Of a DNA stretch of 64,000 bases, positions 47,940 through 60,100 are shown in pieces. The translations under genes were made by a program, and so were the position numbers. The notes under the pieces were generated by a model, which saw only the letters and a list, made by a program, of their open reading frames with translations, made no database searches and was not told the DNA's origin. This DNA comes from Isoetes taiwanensis (lineage: Eukaryota > Streptophyta > Lycopodiopsida > Isoetales > Isoetaceae), in contig JAJEKV010000004.1 in NCBI GenBank assembly GCA_021234155.1, positions 18,105,310-18,169,309 on the forward strand, in the 5' to 3' direction. Each line of letters opens with the position of its first letter. Position 1 is the stretch's first letter.

Positions 47940-49640
47940 GAATTAAAAATCTGGTTATCAACATGTGCCCGCTGCGTCATGCTTGGAGGAAGTTTCTTTT
48001 GTTTTCACCATACTTTAAGGTACATACAATACTCATTCGACTCAACGTAGAGGTGCTACCACAGCCGCAACTAGTGGAGTTCCTGATTTATTTTCCAACA
48101 AATGGTATTAAAATAATATCTATCTCATAGATGTTATACTCAACCGGATCTTCAATAGCAGTTGTAGTTGTCTCATCACTAGGGCTTGCGATTAGAGAGT
48201 TCTCTTCTGTTCGACCAAATTGGTGTGTGTACATCACAAGCCTTTCTCAGGAGAATGATATCGATCCACATCATTGGACCGACAGTTTGTGGAGAGGACG
48301 AGCAATACGTATTGGGATTCTCATGTTACAGGAAGATAAAAGTAGGTATAAGCTTTCTATACTAAAAACATAGTTATGAGATCAAAGAAATGAACATCAG
48401 ATTACAACGACAATACCAATTCATTAAAACTAATTCAAAAACCTAGATTTTAACAAAGAAATAACTCATCACTTAATTGGACCTTGGAATTCAAGCTTTT
48501 GGCAAACCATAACAATGCAATTTCACAATGCATTATCCATCCAGCTAATTTGCGACTCCTCTACTCGAGCTAGCTTTTTTCAACACAAAGCACTAAGAAT
48601 TAGGCACAAGGTTAGTGGTAGGATATTGAAGATGAGCAGGTTATAAGGTTATGGGAAAAGTTTTTGGAAAAGTAATAGCTTTCTTTGGAGCTGAGAATTC
48701 ATGTTTGCAAAGCAGTCACCTTTGATCCCATGCATGTTTTATACCATTCCTTCCTCATACTAATGAGCTACAGTAAGTACCACTCCAATTCAGAAACTAG
48801 ACTTTGAGATGGTTCTAGAAAAGTACAAATTACCTCAATCGGGGCTTTGGTTGCAGAGATATGTGAAATTGAATTTCAACTTCTATTTAGAGATATCTCC
48901 CACGACTTTAGGCATTTTTAATTTAGCAGGCCTTTTTAGCATCATAATTAAGTATAGGTCGTAGATTGCCTTCATTGCCTTACCATCGATTTGCCTTCAC
49001 TTAGCTCTCAATGCTAATATGCTAATACACCAAAATGGACATCTATACCACTCCCTGGAGCTACTATAATGCGCGAGATAACTTACACCATATCAGATAT
49101 TACACCTAAAAAGTGAGTTTGGTTGTCTGAACAAAAGAAGCAACAAAATAGTTGAGTGCCTAAGTAAGAAGGAAATGATTGAGAACTGATGTTTATACAT
49201 CATTTTTGTGCTAGTTTATCTACTCTATTAAGACTAAAATTTTGCATTCCAAGGTGACAAATTAATGTGTTTCAGAAATATCTTTTTAAAGAATAATAGA
49301 ATAGAATTGTTTTTATCGTCTGCAAAATAACATTTAAAAAAAAACACAACAAAATGCCCTTAGAAAGCACCCACTGGGCATTACGTGTTGCTGACACAAA
49401 AAGTGTCTTCCACCTCCATGTTTTGACCCATGTCCAACATTCAATATAAGGCGAATATGTCTATGAGAAAACATTTTAACTAGCCCTTAAATTAGCTAAT
49501 AATAAGCATTACATTGGCAAATGGTTTTTGCAAGTTTTTGTTAGGGAAAAAGTGTTTATTCAAAAATACGGGTTTTTAAAGGCTTTAGACCTAACAAACA
49601 TTGTAAAACTTTTTTGTTTTATCTTTTTAAGGCCTTATTC
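47940..49640. other. Unassigned intergenic DNA
   Basis: An 80-codon frame at 48131-48373 resembles no family I know and is probably chance. No other feature is seen. Confidence 0.45.
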
Positions 49641-49675
49641 TAGAATGGGACTCGCAAGAAACCAACAAACCGCCA
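49641..49675 (+). repeat. 35-bp repeat, copy 1
   Basis: CTAGAATGGGACTCGCAAGA and the following AACCAACAAACCGCC recur exactly at about 50333-50367, next to the duplicated 178-bp module. Confidence 0.9.
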
Positions 49676-49834
49676 TAGATAGGCTTCTCATTCATCTCAG
49701 CAGATTTTCTACAATGGTGGACAGTGGGTAGCCGCACACATGCGAACTACCCACGAGAAATAAAGGGAAAATCCAATTATATCATTTGGACCCCAAACCA
49801 AATACAATGTCAATAGATGAGTGGCTGATGTACC

Positions 49835-49915
49835 TGCCGAAAGCTTATCACCGGGATTAAAAAACCCCGCCCTTTCAGGTTTTCGAGGAAAAACCCTAGT
49901 GATAAGCCTTCGGCA
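49835..49915 (+). repeat. Dispersed hairpin motif, copy 2, with long stem
   Basis: The arms TGCCGAAAGCTTATCAC (49835-49851) and GTGATAAGCCTTCGGCA (49899-49915) pair at 16 of 17 positions. The loop holds GGGATTAAAAAACCCCGCCC and GGTTTTCGAGGAAAAACCC, the core shared with copies near 23180 and 62055. Confidence 0.75.
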
Positions 49916-50045
49916 TGGGGCTTAGACAAACGTAAGGCATAGAATCGCTCCCAAAAACCCCCGCATGGAGAAGTCGAAATGGATGCCGCTCGCCAACCTG
50001 TACCTGCACATCACCAACACAACATACGAGAAATATACCAGAGAA

Positions 50046-50097
50046 TAGCATCACCCAGCGGGTGGAAAAAAAAAGCATCACCCAGCGGGTGGAAAAA
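50046..50097 (+). repeat. 27-bp tandem duplication
   Basis: AGCATCACCCAGCGGGTGGA followed by an A-run occurs twice in succession. CACCC-AGC-GGGTG is itself a small hairpin. Confidence 0.9.
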
Positions 50098-50153
50098 CAT
50101 AATAAACAGAACTTGTACAAAATATAATAAACAAAGAAGGGGGGGAGGGTGGG

Positions 50154-50330
50154 TTCAAAGAGAATAAGGTGCTGGCGAGAGAAGAGGAAGCCGATGAGAC
50201 GTGGATGCGTAAACGCTACTGAAATAGCGAACTCCCAACCCAAAACGAGCATGCGCCGCCCGCATGCATGCATGACATGCATGCTCGTCCCATTCTAGAA
50301 TGGCGATCCGATGTCTCGGATCGATGCGAT
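50154..50330 (+). repeat. 178-bp duplicated module, copy 1
   Basis: It starts TTCAAAGAGAATAAGGTGCT and ends GATCGATGCGATT. It contains CGCATGCATGCATGACATGC, CCATTCTAGAATGG (palindrome) and ATCCGATGTCTCGGAT. A near-identical copy lies at 50511-50688. Confidence 0.92.
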
Positions 50331-50510
50331 TCTAGAATGGGACTCGCAAGAAACCAACAAACCGCCCGACTACTAGAGAACTTCCTTACAAACTAGGATC
50401 AAGGACGAGGTCACAGGACGAGGCCAAATACCGGTAAAGGATAGCAAGAAAGATACGCCAAATTGGCTAAACCAGGCAGGAAGAAGCCCCTCCCCTGCCT
50501 GGAAACAATT

Positions 50511-50688
50511 CAAAGAGAATAAGGTACTGCTGAGAGAAGAGGAAGCGCCGATGAGACGTGGATGCAGAAACGCGCCTGAAATAGCGAACTCCCAACCCAA
50601 AACGAGCATGCGCCGCCCGCATGCATGCATGACATGCATGCTCGTCCCATTCTAGAATGGCGATCCGATGTCTCGGATCGATGCGATT
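50511..50688 (+). repeat. 178-bp duplicated module, copy 2
   Basis: Same orientation and about 357 bases after copy 1, with a few substitutions and small indels near the start (GGTACTGCTGAG versus GGTGCTGGCGAG). The palindromic half is unchanged. Confidence 0.92.
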
Positions 50689-50699
50689 ATTTTGAAACC

Positions 50700-53600
50700 A
50701 CAAATGCAAAGGTAGCTAGGAGTTTTTGTTGAACAACTGCTTGCATGTCGGGGGATGCCCAGATGAGCTGGGTGGCCTGCCTGACTCGGACAGACTGTTG
50801 CAGGGGGTGATGTAATTCCTGGACTCAAGGATTTGCTTGATCCTAATAAGCTTGAGTTCTTCATTCTGGAATATAAATTTTGATGGTTCACTGGCAGATT
50901 GTGTTGAATTGGCCATATTGATTTTATCTAGCTTTCCAGGTGTATGCATGACAGAATTTAGGGACAACAAGAAAGAGGAGATGAACATGAGAGGCTTGGT
51001 TACTTCCAGAGCTTAGCCATAGCTAAACAAGCCAGAAGACCTGCAAAAGGCAGCGTTGCAAACTATACGACATTGTAGTGCAGTAAGCTCTATGAAGATA
51101 TTGGAACTAAGACATCTAAATTGGGCAGTTTATTTTTTGGATCTCTTTCACTTCTTACTTTGGGAGATGATGTTATAGTGGCCGTGCTTTATTGACAGTT
51201 TTGTATCGAAAAAAAAAGTTTGCAATTTTTTTATTTTGGTGGGTTATGGGATTTGTGTTTATTTAATGTTTTATATATAATTCATGAACTTGCTAATTTT
51301 TTAGCACACCAGCCCTACCGGGCCTACAGCCTTTCCTCAAATTCTAGCCTATCCACGTGTAATTTCCATGTCATCAAAATCTGATGTGGTCTATTTTGCA
51401 CCATCAGATCTCTAGTTTTAGAAATTTAAGGCTAGGGAAATTAGAAATTCCGTGAAAAATGGGCACGGAGATGGGAAGAGTCGCGATCCCTATCCTAATT
51501 CCCTAATTGCTTTCTCCTCCTCCTTTCCATGTCTTTCCATTTCTTTCCTACCTCCGTTTCCTGCTTCATAGACACCGACTGCTCTCCCCTTGCGCCATTC
51601 TTCCAGTTATTCTGCATCTCTGTGCCATCTCTATCTTGTGTGCACCTTTCTTACTCTCGTCCTATTGCACTTAGATTAGGGAAGCTTTTGTATTTTCTTA
51701 TTTTTGGCCTGCTCTTTGCGCTGCCATTTTTCTATACTGGATTTTGCTTCATTTCTTGCTATGCAGACTGGCCAAGGATTTTGGAAGAATGTGTTTGATC
51801 AGCCTTAACCATCTCGGCTTCCCATGGCCGGCGGCTGTGTTTTGACCGACCTTTGAAGGTCTGAATTCAGGATTCATGGCCGAGCTTGCATTTTGCTAGC
51901 CTGAGATTAATCCTGCCAGGGCCTGCTTATTTGATCGACCTCCAGAACTCTGTGCAGAGTTCATGGCCGGCTAAGGTTGTGTCCTTTGTTTAATAATATT
52001 GCTTGTCTTGTCTGCTTGTGTACCGCCACATTTAAGGAAGCTTTGCAGCTCTTTATAGAAATGGCTCAGAAGAATGTAGTTTTAGGAAGATGCAGTAGTT
52101 GCACATGATTTCATGCTCCATATGAAGTGCTTCTGATCCTAATTCAAAAATAAAACTCGTGAGGACTCAAGGGTGAGGTTGCGTTTGACAGAAGGAATAA
52201 TGAGTCTCTTGCTTCAGCTTCATGTCTGTTTTTCTGTGCTGTGCATTATATGTTGTTTGAAAACTCTTTATGCTGTGTATTTACTATTGGTTTGATAAAA
52301 TTGAAAGGTATTTAAATGTTGTAGTATTGGCTGTATGAACTAGTTTTTAAATTCTAGTAGGACTAGTTGTACCTTTGTTAGGATCTGAAAGTTCTAGTGA
52401 AATTGATAATCCTTGTGCTACTTGCTATTGGTTTGATGGAATTGCAAGCAATTTAAATGTTGTAGTATAAGCTGTATGAATTAGTTTCTAATTTTTAATA
52501 GGACTACTTATTGATTATGTAATGAAATCTGACATGGTGGCAGATGGCAGCCTCAGATGCACAGTATAAAAGAAGGTCTCGAACACTGTCAGCAAAGGAA
52601 ATAGCGGATCATGTTGCATATTAGCTAAGGAATACAAGCTGGTTACAGACTTCAAAGTAAGGGCTGCACAGACCTAAGGGCTGCACAGACTTCAAATAAG
52701 GTACAACATTAGAAAAAAACAAAACTCGTCATGATTTTCGATCAGGCATGTACATTCAGACCCATCTTTCTTGCTTTCAGACCCATCTTTGCAGCTGGAA
52801 TTTTAGAATTGACACTTCTCGTCATCTTCCTTCCAAGGTTGTTGCCTCAGCTATTTTCTTAGCAAACGTCACTCTTCATCCAGAATCAAGCCCATGGGTA
52901 AGATAAGAAAAAGATTAGGCAAAATTGACTGCCAGATGGCACTTGGGATTATAATGCAGGTTGAGTTCTGAAATCCATTTGCTTGTTAAACGGTGCAGTT
53001 CCAAGTCTGTAGCTTCTTTAAAGCCTTCTGTAGTGTGGCCTCCGAAGTTGGCATTTGCTTGTCATGACTTTTTTAAATTTGATTTGTTATCAGTTGTACG
53101 CCAGAGATCGTCTAGGCATATGAATACTTTGACAGCACAACTCATGCTCCTCCACTGTAGTTGTTATTTTTTGCAAGCATCTATCATTGGATTGTTTATT
53201 TAGACAGCAGACAGAGATCTCCAAATTTTTGCAATGCTGTGAGTTTTTTAACCCCTTCTAGTTTTTCCTTCTCAAATTGTATAGGACGTTTTTGCCTTCT
53301 TGTAATTATAGATTTCTTCATCGAAGCATGATTTAATATTAGTGACAGAACTCGCCATAACTTCATTACGGTAATTCATGCAAAGAACTTACCAAGATTT
53401 ATGGGGAGCAAATCTTCAAGGCTATGATGGATTCAGCAATAATTTGTGAACCAATCCTTTTCTAGGCCACAGGACCAACAACACTGCCTGAGAGCATTAC
53501 AACATTGCAGAAAATGAATAAAATAATGCAAAAGTAAAGGAACAAAAAGTTCTCAGGCATGGCATTTCCTGTCAACATGTTCTTATTTTTTTCTCGCATG

Positions 53601-55200
53601 GGCCATAACACCTTAGCTTTGAGGAGAAGGCTGTGCAAATGTCTTTACCAGTTGAAAAAAGTGAGACATATTTCAAATTACGTTAGAAATGGGCATTTAG
53701 CTCAAACATTAATGCGCTTTAACATCCAGTGGGAATTCTTCAAGCATGCACTTGATGTAGGTAGGTTAAATACATATATAAGGGATCTCATAACATCATG
53801 CGACATGAAATGACATCCCAAAGTTGACATCCCAAAGCCATTTAATCCCATACGTTAGACTCTTCAATCTTGGTTAAATGTTTTTGCTATTTTCTCATAA
53901 TAAAGAAGATGAAAGCTTTTGAACTCAACTCAATCCGGTAGAGTTGTGTTATATAACATGGTTACTATGCACAAGTTCTCCCTACTACATGATAAAAATC
54001 TACAAATTTAAAACCATGTAACAATAGTCAAGTTATGTTTGGTGGTGATAGAAATCATTAGGCATTCTACATATTAAGTTCTGTTTGATCTGGAAGCAGC
54101 TATATACCATATGAATACACTCATTGAATATGAAAAAGTGTTGCATCGGATTTGTATTTTATCTTCAGGGCATGTAAACATGTTATAGAACTACCTTTTT
54201 CACTTTATGTGGTAATCATTCTTATTGTCTTGGGCATTGATATTTATTTTGAAACTATGCTAATTCAACAAAACTATGAAACGTTGTGGTGATGAAGTAG
54301 TGGTGGTGTTGATAACCAAATAAACCCTGGGCATCGTGTCCAGGATTGGCGGCTCTTAATTGTGACTAACTTATTTTAAAACAAACTACCAAATGCTCAA
54401 TAGATGTGAGGTTAAGAACATCTACTATTTGTATGTATATCGTGGCATAGCCAGGAAGTCGTGCTTTGCTTTTTGTGCACATGCCATCTATGGCATTGTT
54501 TTTTTTTGCTTCTCTGTCTATAAAATAAGCGAGGGGTTTGCACATTTTTTTGACCAAGTTGCTTGATAAGTTGATCTTGCAATTACCAATTCATCTCTAC
54601 TTTTAAACAAATTGCATTTCCCCTTCCCATTATTGAAACTAGGCATATGCCTTTAAATGCGATGTAACGGCAAGTTGGCTAAGTCCAACAGTTGAAACTC
54701 TCTAGACTAACTTAATTTAGACCTGCAGCCAGAGTATGTATCAACAAAATTTGAGGTGGCACAAGATAAGACCGTTATATTCTCTATTTTATGATCCTAA
54801 GACCTTTTTTTTTTTCCCTAACAACTTTAACCTTCTAAATGGCTTTGACTTTGACTTTAGATAAAGGATAAAAGATTAGCCAACAATCACAGTCTAGTGA
54901 TACCAAGCCTCAATAAAAACTTGAAAAGTCTTACCTTGCTAAAGCCTTCTGGTGTGCCTTTTGCTAGTTTTGGATTTTATTTTAGTTTCAAATAAAAAAA
55001 AAACATCCCCACCCGTAACACACCAATAGAGCATGCACATCAATTTAGATGTTAAACGATGGAAATCAAATAGGCCACATCATTATCTGCATCAGTAATG
55101 GTTGACTCTGTGCAATAATGTAGGTACTTAAAAGTACTACAAGATTTTGTTTTCTTTTTTCTTTTTTCTTTTTCTTTTGGGGCTTCATTTATCCCAACAA
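50700..55200. other. Gene-poor region
   Basis: No exon chain was recognised. A pyrimidine-rich, 5' UTR-like stretch lies at 51500-51800. A 26-codon frame starts ATGGCAGCCTCAGATGCACA at 52552, after a TGGTGGCAG acceptor-like site. Diverged direct repeats (TATTGGTTTGAT-AATT, then TTTAAATGTTGTAGTAT) lie at about 52286-52375 and 52427-52510. An expressed gene with noncoding exons is possible, but I cannot support one. Confidence 0.4.
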
Positions 55201-55269
55201 ACTCTGACAATTATAGCGTGGACCACTATGGAAAGCTAGCAATATGTGTGATGCCTATCTTACGAGCTT

Positions 55270-55390
55270 CGGCATCAAATAATTGCCAAAAAGTAATTAC
55301 ACTTCACACTTTAACTTTGGATACAGTTGCCGACCACAACTCAAGGTCTGTGTTCCGAAGGCCAGAGAACATATACAATGTTTGGTATAA
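55270..55390 (+). repeat. Repeat shared with 57630-57730
   Basis: AATTGCCAAAAAG-AATTACA, ACTTTAACTTTGGATACAGT and CACAACTCAAGGTCTGTG recur in diverged form at about 57625-57730, upstream of the SUMO gene. A shorter third piece lies near 57785. The nature of the repeat is unknown. Confidence 0.65.
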
Positions 55391-55555
55391 AAAATGTTCT
55401 TTTTTGAAAAAGTATTTATACAAACCACAAGCATATCATTCATATATAAAGCAGAGTCCTTTTTTCATACTTTTCCTATTTATTTGATGCTATTTGTTTG
55501 AGACAAGCTCCCGTTGACACGTGTTGCTTTGAAAAAATAGTCTCTGTCCTAAGAA

Positions 55556-55795
55556 ATGCCTGCAGGCCGAATGGGTGTAAATCCTCAGTCTTCCGACTGG
55601 GAGGTTCACTGCAACAACTCTGGCGCCATTTTGAAAGTGGTTCATTTTGGTGCAGCCTTAGAAGACGTTCCCTTTTACGATTTGGATTATGTCACAACTC
55701 AATCGCAATCACAGAGCTTTTTTAGATCGCATTCTCAAGGCATTGAAAACTGGGGCCCCAAATCCAGCGCCACCCAGTTTAGGCCCTCTTCTTAA
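55556..55795 (+). CDS. Unrecognised small ORF
   Basis: The 79-codon frame starts MPAGRMGVNPQSSDWEVHCN and includes FGAALEDVPFYDLDYVTTQS. Its composition is protein-like and its GC content is above the surroundings. I recognise no domain, signal peptide or membrane segment. It could be the first exon of a longer gene: CACCCAG before TTTAGG near 55777 and TTGTTCAG before GTAGCC near 55973 are possible splice borders, and the phrase GGATTCTCAA recurs three times just downstream. It may equally be non-coding. Confidence 0.25.
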   Translation: MPAGRMGVNPQSSDWEVHCNNSGAILKVVHFGAALEDVPFYDLDYVTTQSQSQSFFRSHSQGIENWGPKSSATQFRPSS

Positions 55796-56377
55796 GACAG
55801 CAGTTGGAGCGGCAAGCAATGCAGCAGGCAGAAATGTGGGCGCTGGTAGTGCAGCAGCGGGATTCTCAATACGGTGACGATGGGGCTGAGACAGATGGGG
55901 CAGCCGTGGATTCTCAACAGCGGCAGGAAACAGCAGCAGGATTCTCAACAAATCCCCTGCTCTCGTTGTTCAGGTAGCCTTTTGGGTTTTTTTTTTCCTT
56001 TGGGTTCAAGTTGCAATGGCAGCTCTACGCTCTTCAAAAAGGGGCAAAAGCAGGGGATTCAATTTCTGGCTTGGGAGTGACTAAATCAACCTAAACACCT
56101 TGCAGAGGCGCCGTATTCTCAACTATTTCGATCTTGGGCTTCTTCAAAGCAGGCTCAGGAATGGGCTCTAAGCCATTCTTGAAGCAGATACACTTCTAAG
56201 CTTAGTATTCCGGTAAATCCGTTGAAGGACACCCTGAGGCAGAAATTTGCAGACGGAGACTAAGAGTACCTCCTCATGGCTATGGCTATGGCAATCGCTT
56301 CCAGGTGGGAGCTCACTTCCGTGGCCTTTCTATGGCGGAGTTAATGTAGTAAGGGCAAAAGCGGTTGCCCATATGCT

Positions 56378-56827
56378 TTATCTTAAGAAACTCACAGATT
56401 GCATTTGAATGCTATGCCGACCATAGCCATAATGCGGATAGCTTTCCTCGTCCCAATAAATTACTATATTGTATTGCAGCTCTGAGACCAATTTGCAAAA
56501 TCTTTGCGAATCGGCTTTCGTGAATACGTAATTTCGAACCGGGTTTAATGCACTAATAAGGATTTCAATCAATGCCGATAACCGGAGTGAAATTTTTTCA
56601 CAAGGATTGCGAGTAACTCCTACCCAACTAAGCTCCGAGAAAGGGTCTATTGATCCAAATTTATGGATCCGGGCTTGTTTTAAGTGGAAAAGGTAAGACC
56701 GAATCGATTCACACATGCAATCCGACCGACGAAAAATTTGAATGACCCGGATCGCGAAGAGGACGAACATGCATAATTCAGCAACATCGCATTTCCATAG
56801 CACACTTTGTTTCTTATTATATAGCAT
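56378..56827 (-). CDS. Unidentified 149-aa ORF, possible defence/U-box N-terminal-like helix bundle
   Basis: The minus-strand frame begins MLYNKKQSVLWKCDVAELCM and is rich in Leu, Ile, Cys and Ser. Residues of about 85-130 (LRLSALIEILISAL, then FTKADSQRFCKLVSELQ, then YWDEES) faintly resemble the helical N-terminal domain of plant U-box proteins, in which Leu-rich helices precede a C-x-LV-R-LKLL helix. The match is by eye and weak. TATATAATAAG just upstream on the same strand overlaps the start and could be a TATA-like element. It may be a gene fragment, one exon of a longer gene, or chance. No other exon was found. Confidence 0.3.
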   Translation of the reverse strand: MLYNKKQSVLWKCDVAELCMFVLFAIRVIQIFRRSDCMCESIRSYLFHLKQARIHKFGSIDPFSELSWVGVTRNPCEKISLRLSALIEILISALNPVRNYVFTKADSQRFCKLVSELQYNIVIYWDEESYPHYGYGRHSIQMQSVSFLR

Positions 56828-57225
56828 TTTTTGGCAGAGGAAAAGCGGTCCTAGCCCATGCCCCCATCTCTTTTTTCTCGCCGGGGCATCCCGGGACTAG
56901 CAAGGGTCCAAATTCTCTCTCCTATTTCCTTGTGTTTATCTCTACCGTTGGATTAATACACTTTGTATTTAAATGATGTATTTGATGCCTATACCTTAAC
57001 GATATAATATGGGGCGGTTTACTACCGGAAGCATCCGAACCGTGGCGGCGATGTGGCGACAATATCTTTAACAGTTGGAAATTTGTTTGTACGTATGGTA
57101 TTATAACAAAGCATTCTACGTGACGTGCCCGTGAAACAGCCGTTGGATTTATTGGCACGTACGCTGGGAGATTCTTTTTTAAGCACTTCTTTAGTTCTTA
57201 GGATTATCATCCAGGCAACCCCAAA

Positions 57226-57300
57226 TCTTGGAGCCTGACATATGGATTAAGTCATCTTCATCTTGGAGCCTGGCATATGGATTAAGTCATCTTCATCTTT
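57226..57300 (+). repeat. 36-bp tandem duplication
   Basis: TCTTGGAGCCTGACATATGG and ATTAAGTCATCTTCA are repeated directly with one difference (GACATATGG versus GGCATATGG). Confidence 0.9.
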
Positions 57301-57573
57301 TGCATACACACCTGCTGCAGATGACAGGCCAAACAGATGAAAAGAGTTCGTTTTAGGCCCTTATAGAATTGTGACTATCAGTAATAATGAAGTTGGTATT
57401 AATTTTTTGTTCTGAACTTAGATTCTTTTGATTTAATACAAAACATCTTTCGTAATGAGTCGTTATGGTCAATATTCTTCTATCGTGCGGGCACTGAACA
57501 TAAGACAAAAAAAATGCAGATTCAAATTCTGCATGTTCTAGCATGTATAGACGCGTTGGGGAAGAGAAACGTT

Positions 57574-57595
57574 CGCGGCGGCCTTGGCCGCCGCG
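57574..57595. repeat. GC-rich perfect inverted repeat upstream of SUMO
   Basis: CGCGGCGGCC and GGCCGCCGCG flank a TT spacer. It is conspicuous in AT-rich DNA, about 320 bases before the SUMO ATG. It could be a regulatory site or a hairpin remnant of an element. Confidence 0.7.
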
Positions 57596-57918
57596 ATAAG
57601 TTTCTTGTAAAGATAATTCCTTATATTGCTAAATGCCCAAAAAGGCTTTTAACTTTGGATAAATTGCCAATCAAAACTCAAGGTCTGATGTTCTTAAGGC
57701 CACACATAATATACGATGTGTGGTATTTAATAGACGTATATACATGTATTGGTTAAATGTTTTTCTTTTTCGAATAGTAGGATATTGGCAAATGCGCAAA
57801 AGGGCCTTTAACTTAAGTGCATGTATTCAACAAATAATGACCTAACATATATAGGCGTGTATAGAACCTCTTTCCGGCGGGAACGACGGTAAAAAGCTTT
57901 ACCCTTACATCTAGTGCA

Positions 57919-58577
57919 ATGGCAGGCGGTGTGGATGAATCCGGCGCCCAGAGCGAGGTCCTGGAGAAAAAACCTGGCGATGGAGCTGGCCATGTCAACC
58001 TGAAAGTTAAAAGCCAGGTTTGCCCTCTTCCTTTTGCTTATCTTTTCTCAGCCTGTCTGCGTCCTTTTTTTCGCACAGTATGATAGTAGATATGCCCTGA
58101 TTATGGGCTCTCCACCGGATTTTTTTTGGGTTTTCCTTTTATTCTTTGTACCTTTCTTGTTTCTTATAGCATGGCTGATGGCCGGAGTTTTGGCTTCTTC
58201 TAGGGTTTGGTAAGATTTGGCTGACCGCTGCTTTTTTGCATGTTTGCATCACTTGTTAGGATGGCAATGAGGTATTTTTCAGGATCAAGAGAACAACACA
58301 GTTGAAGAAGCTCATGACTTCTTACTGTGAGAGACTTTCTATGCTTCCTGAATCAATTGCCTTTCTGTGGGATGGACGTCGTCTTCGTGGTGATCAGACT
58401 CCAGAAGAGGTATTTGCCGTTTCTCCTAAACCTTAGCATCTCTTGTTTGTTTGTTTTTCTTGTATGCAGGTTTTAGGCATGTCCTAATAACTTGATATTC
58501 TGTGTTTTCAGCTTGATTTGCAAGATGGAGATGAGATAGATGCCATGCTTCATCAAACTGGAGGGTCAGCATGCTGA
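57919..58577 (+). CDS. SUMO: SUMO (small ubiquitin-like modifier) precursor, three exons
   Basis: SUMO is attached to lysines of many nuclear proteins after a protease exposes its Gly-Gly end. Exons 57919-58017, 58260-58409 and 58512-58577 join in frame to 104 codons plus stop, with AG/GT borders. Residues 1-23 form the flexible N-terminus. The ubiquitin fold follows, with [34 protein letters not shown] and [17 protein letters not shown], then [16 protein letters not shown]. The diglycine is at residues 100-101 and the tail to be removed is SAC. All core positions are typical of plant SUMO1/2-like proteins and the intron positions look conserved. No defect is seen, so the gene should be functional. 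It stands alone, with a GC-rich inverted repeat upstream. Confidence 0.95.
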
Positions 58578-60100
58578 AACTATTTTAAGACATCTCAGTT
58601 GACTACTATTATTTTTGTACCAGGATGTTTGCCTGTAGAAAACATTTAGAGCTGATATGTAGTGTGGATACCATATGTTCTGTTCCTTAACATGTAAAAG
58701 TTCTCTTAATCAGCCTATTCCTTTGTGATGTTGTCTGTATTCTTACAAACATCTGACATGTCCCAAATTTTTTTTTTCTTTCTTCTGTGTGCATGTGCTT
58801 GGCTTGGTTTTAAGAGTGAGCTTGTCAATTGCTGAAGGTCTTTTGCTGCATAGAATAGGATGCTGGTTTTCTCCATGTTTGTTTGGGTTACATATTGCTC
58901 CTCTGTGATTGTTTGATGTATCATATGCTGCAAACTTGGTAGTTCTAGTGGGGACACCTTCAGAAGTACGGGTATTTCCAAATCAAACTGGCCGTTATGC
59001 TTTAATTTATAAGCCCTGGATACTAAATATTATCTGAGCCACCTTGCTTTGCTTAGCTTCAATCTTGTTATAATTTCAATCCGTTGAGAGAATTCTGTTA
59101 TGCTACCTATCATTGTAAAAATTATTGATCTTGGCCGCTTACCTATTTGATATTGCTGAATCTAAACCTTTTAATCTACATGTTCGGCATTGCTGCTCAT
59201 TGATAGTCTTTGTTTTGGGCAGTATGTGTTAGTATTGGTTGGTAAAGATGTTAATAGTATAAAGGATGAAGGTGCCCAACACTTCATGTTTTTTACCGCT
59301 TGTTGAGTCTCTGTAGTTGCTGTGGACTTTAGATCTTGGTTCTGGAAATTTTTTACTAACTGAAGGAAAATTTCCTATGCTTTTTTGGGGAACTTGCTAC
59401 CGAGTAAATGTTGCCTTCAATTTCCTCTAAAATTAAAAGCAACCAGCAAGTTTCTTACAAATTAAAATATGTCAAGCAGCAAGTTTCCTACAATCAAACA
59501 TCATAATACTCATCTAATAACATGAAAATACAGAAAAATAAGCCATTACAAGTTGGTGTCTTCATCAACAAAACAATAGCACCTTGTAAATATTACCAGC
59601 TTCAATAACAAACAATATACATGATAGAAAAGCCAGCAACTTTGTATAAAACTTGGTAATCCAGATCCAGTTCATCTTCATGTCTATGCTGATCACTTTC
59701 AACATGCTGATCACTCTCATTTTCAATCACTTTAACCTCTCGTTGGTCCGCTTTGTGGTTTCAAGCTCCAACCATTTGTAAAATATCAGCTTTGTCCTTT
59801 TAAGCTCCAACCTGTGATGTCTTTCGCAAAGACATTAACCTAAAGAAGTAACAGGCACTGGCATTAGATACAAAGGCACTTTGTACTGCTGCATTTTAAG
59901 CATTACACTGCAGTTATAGAGTTGAGAGTACTAGTATCCTAACAAATAACTAGTGATATTGTATTCTGTGAATAATAAATAGGACATCCTTAGAATGTAA
60001 AAAAATAATCTTCTTTCCCTGCTTCAGTCTAAGGGTAGTATCATATTATCTTAGAAGTATCACACCAGCAAAGACCATGTTGTTCTTTCACTAACAATGA
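58578..60100. other. SUMO 3' flank and unassigned DNA
   Basis: The first few hundred bases should include the SUMO 3' UTR. No other coding sequence is recognised. From about 59400 the base composition becomes A-rich on the plus strand. Confidence 0.5.

Noticed and set aside
47674-48130. Long open frames encoding Lys/Glu/Arg-rich or Phe-rich proteins
   Set aside because: They are translations of the CTTTTTT heptamer array, which stays open in every frame, and are not genes.
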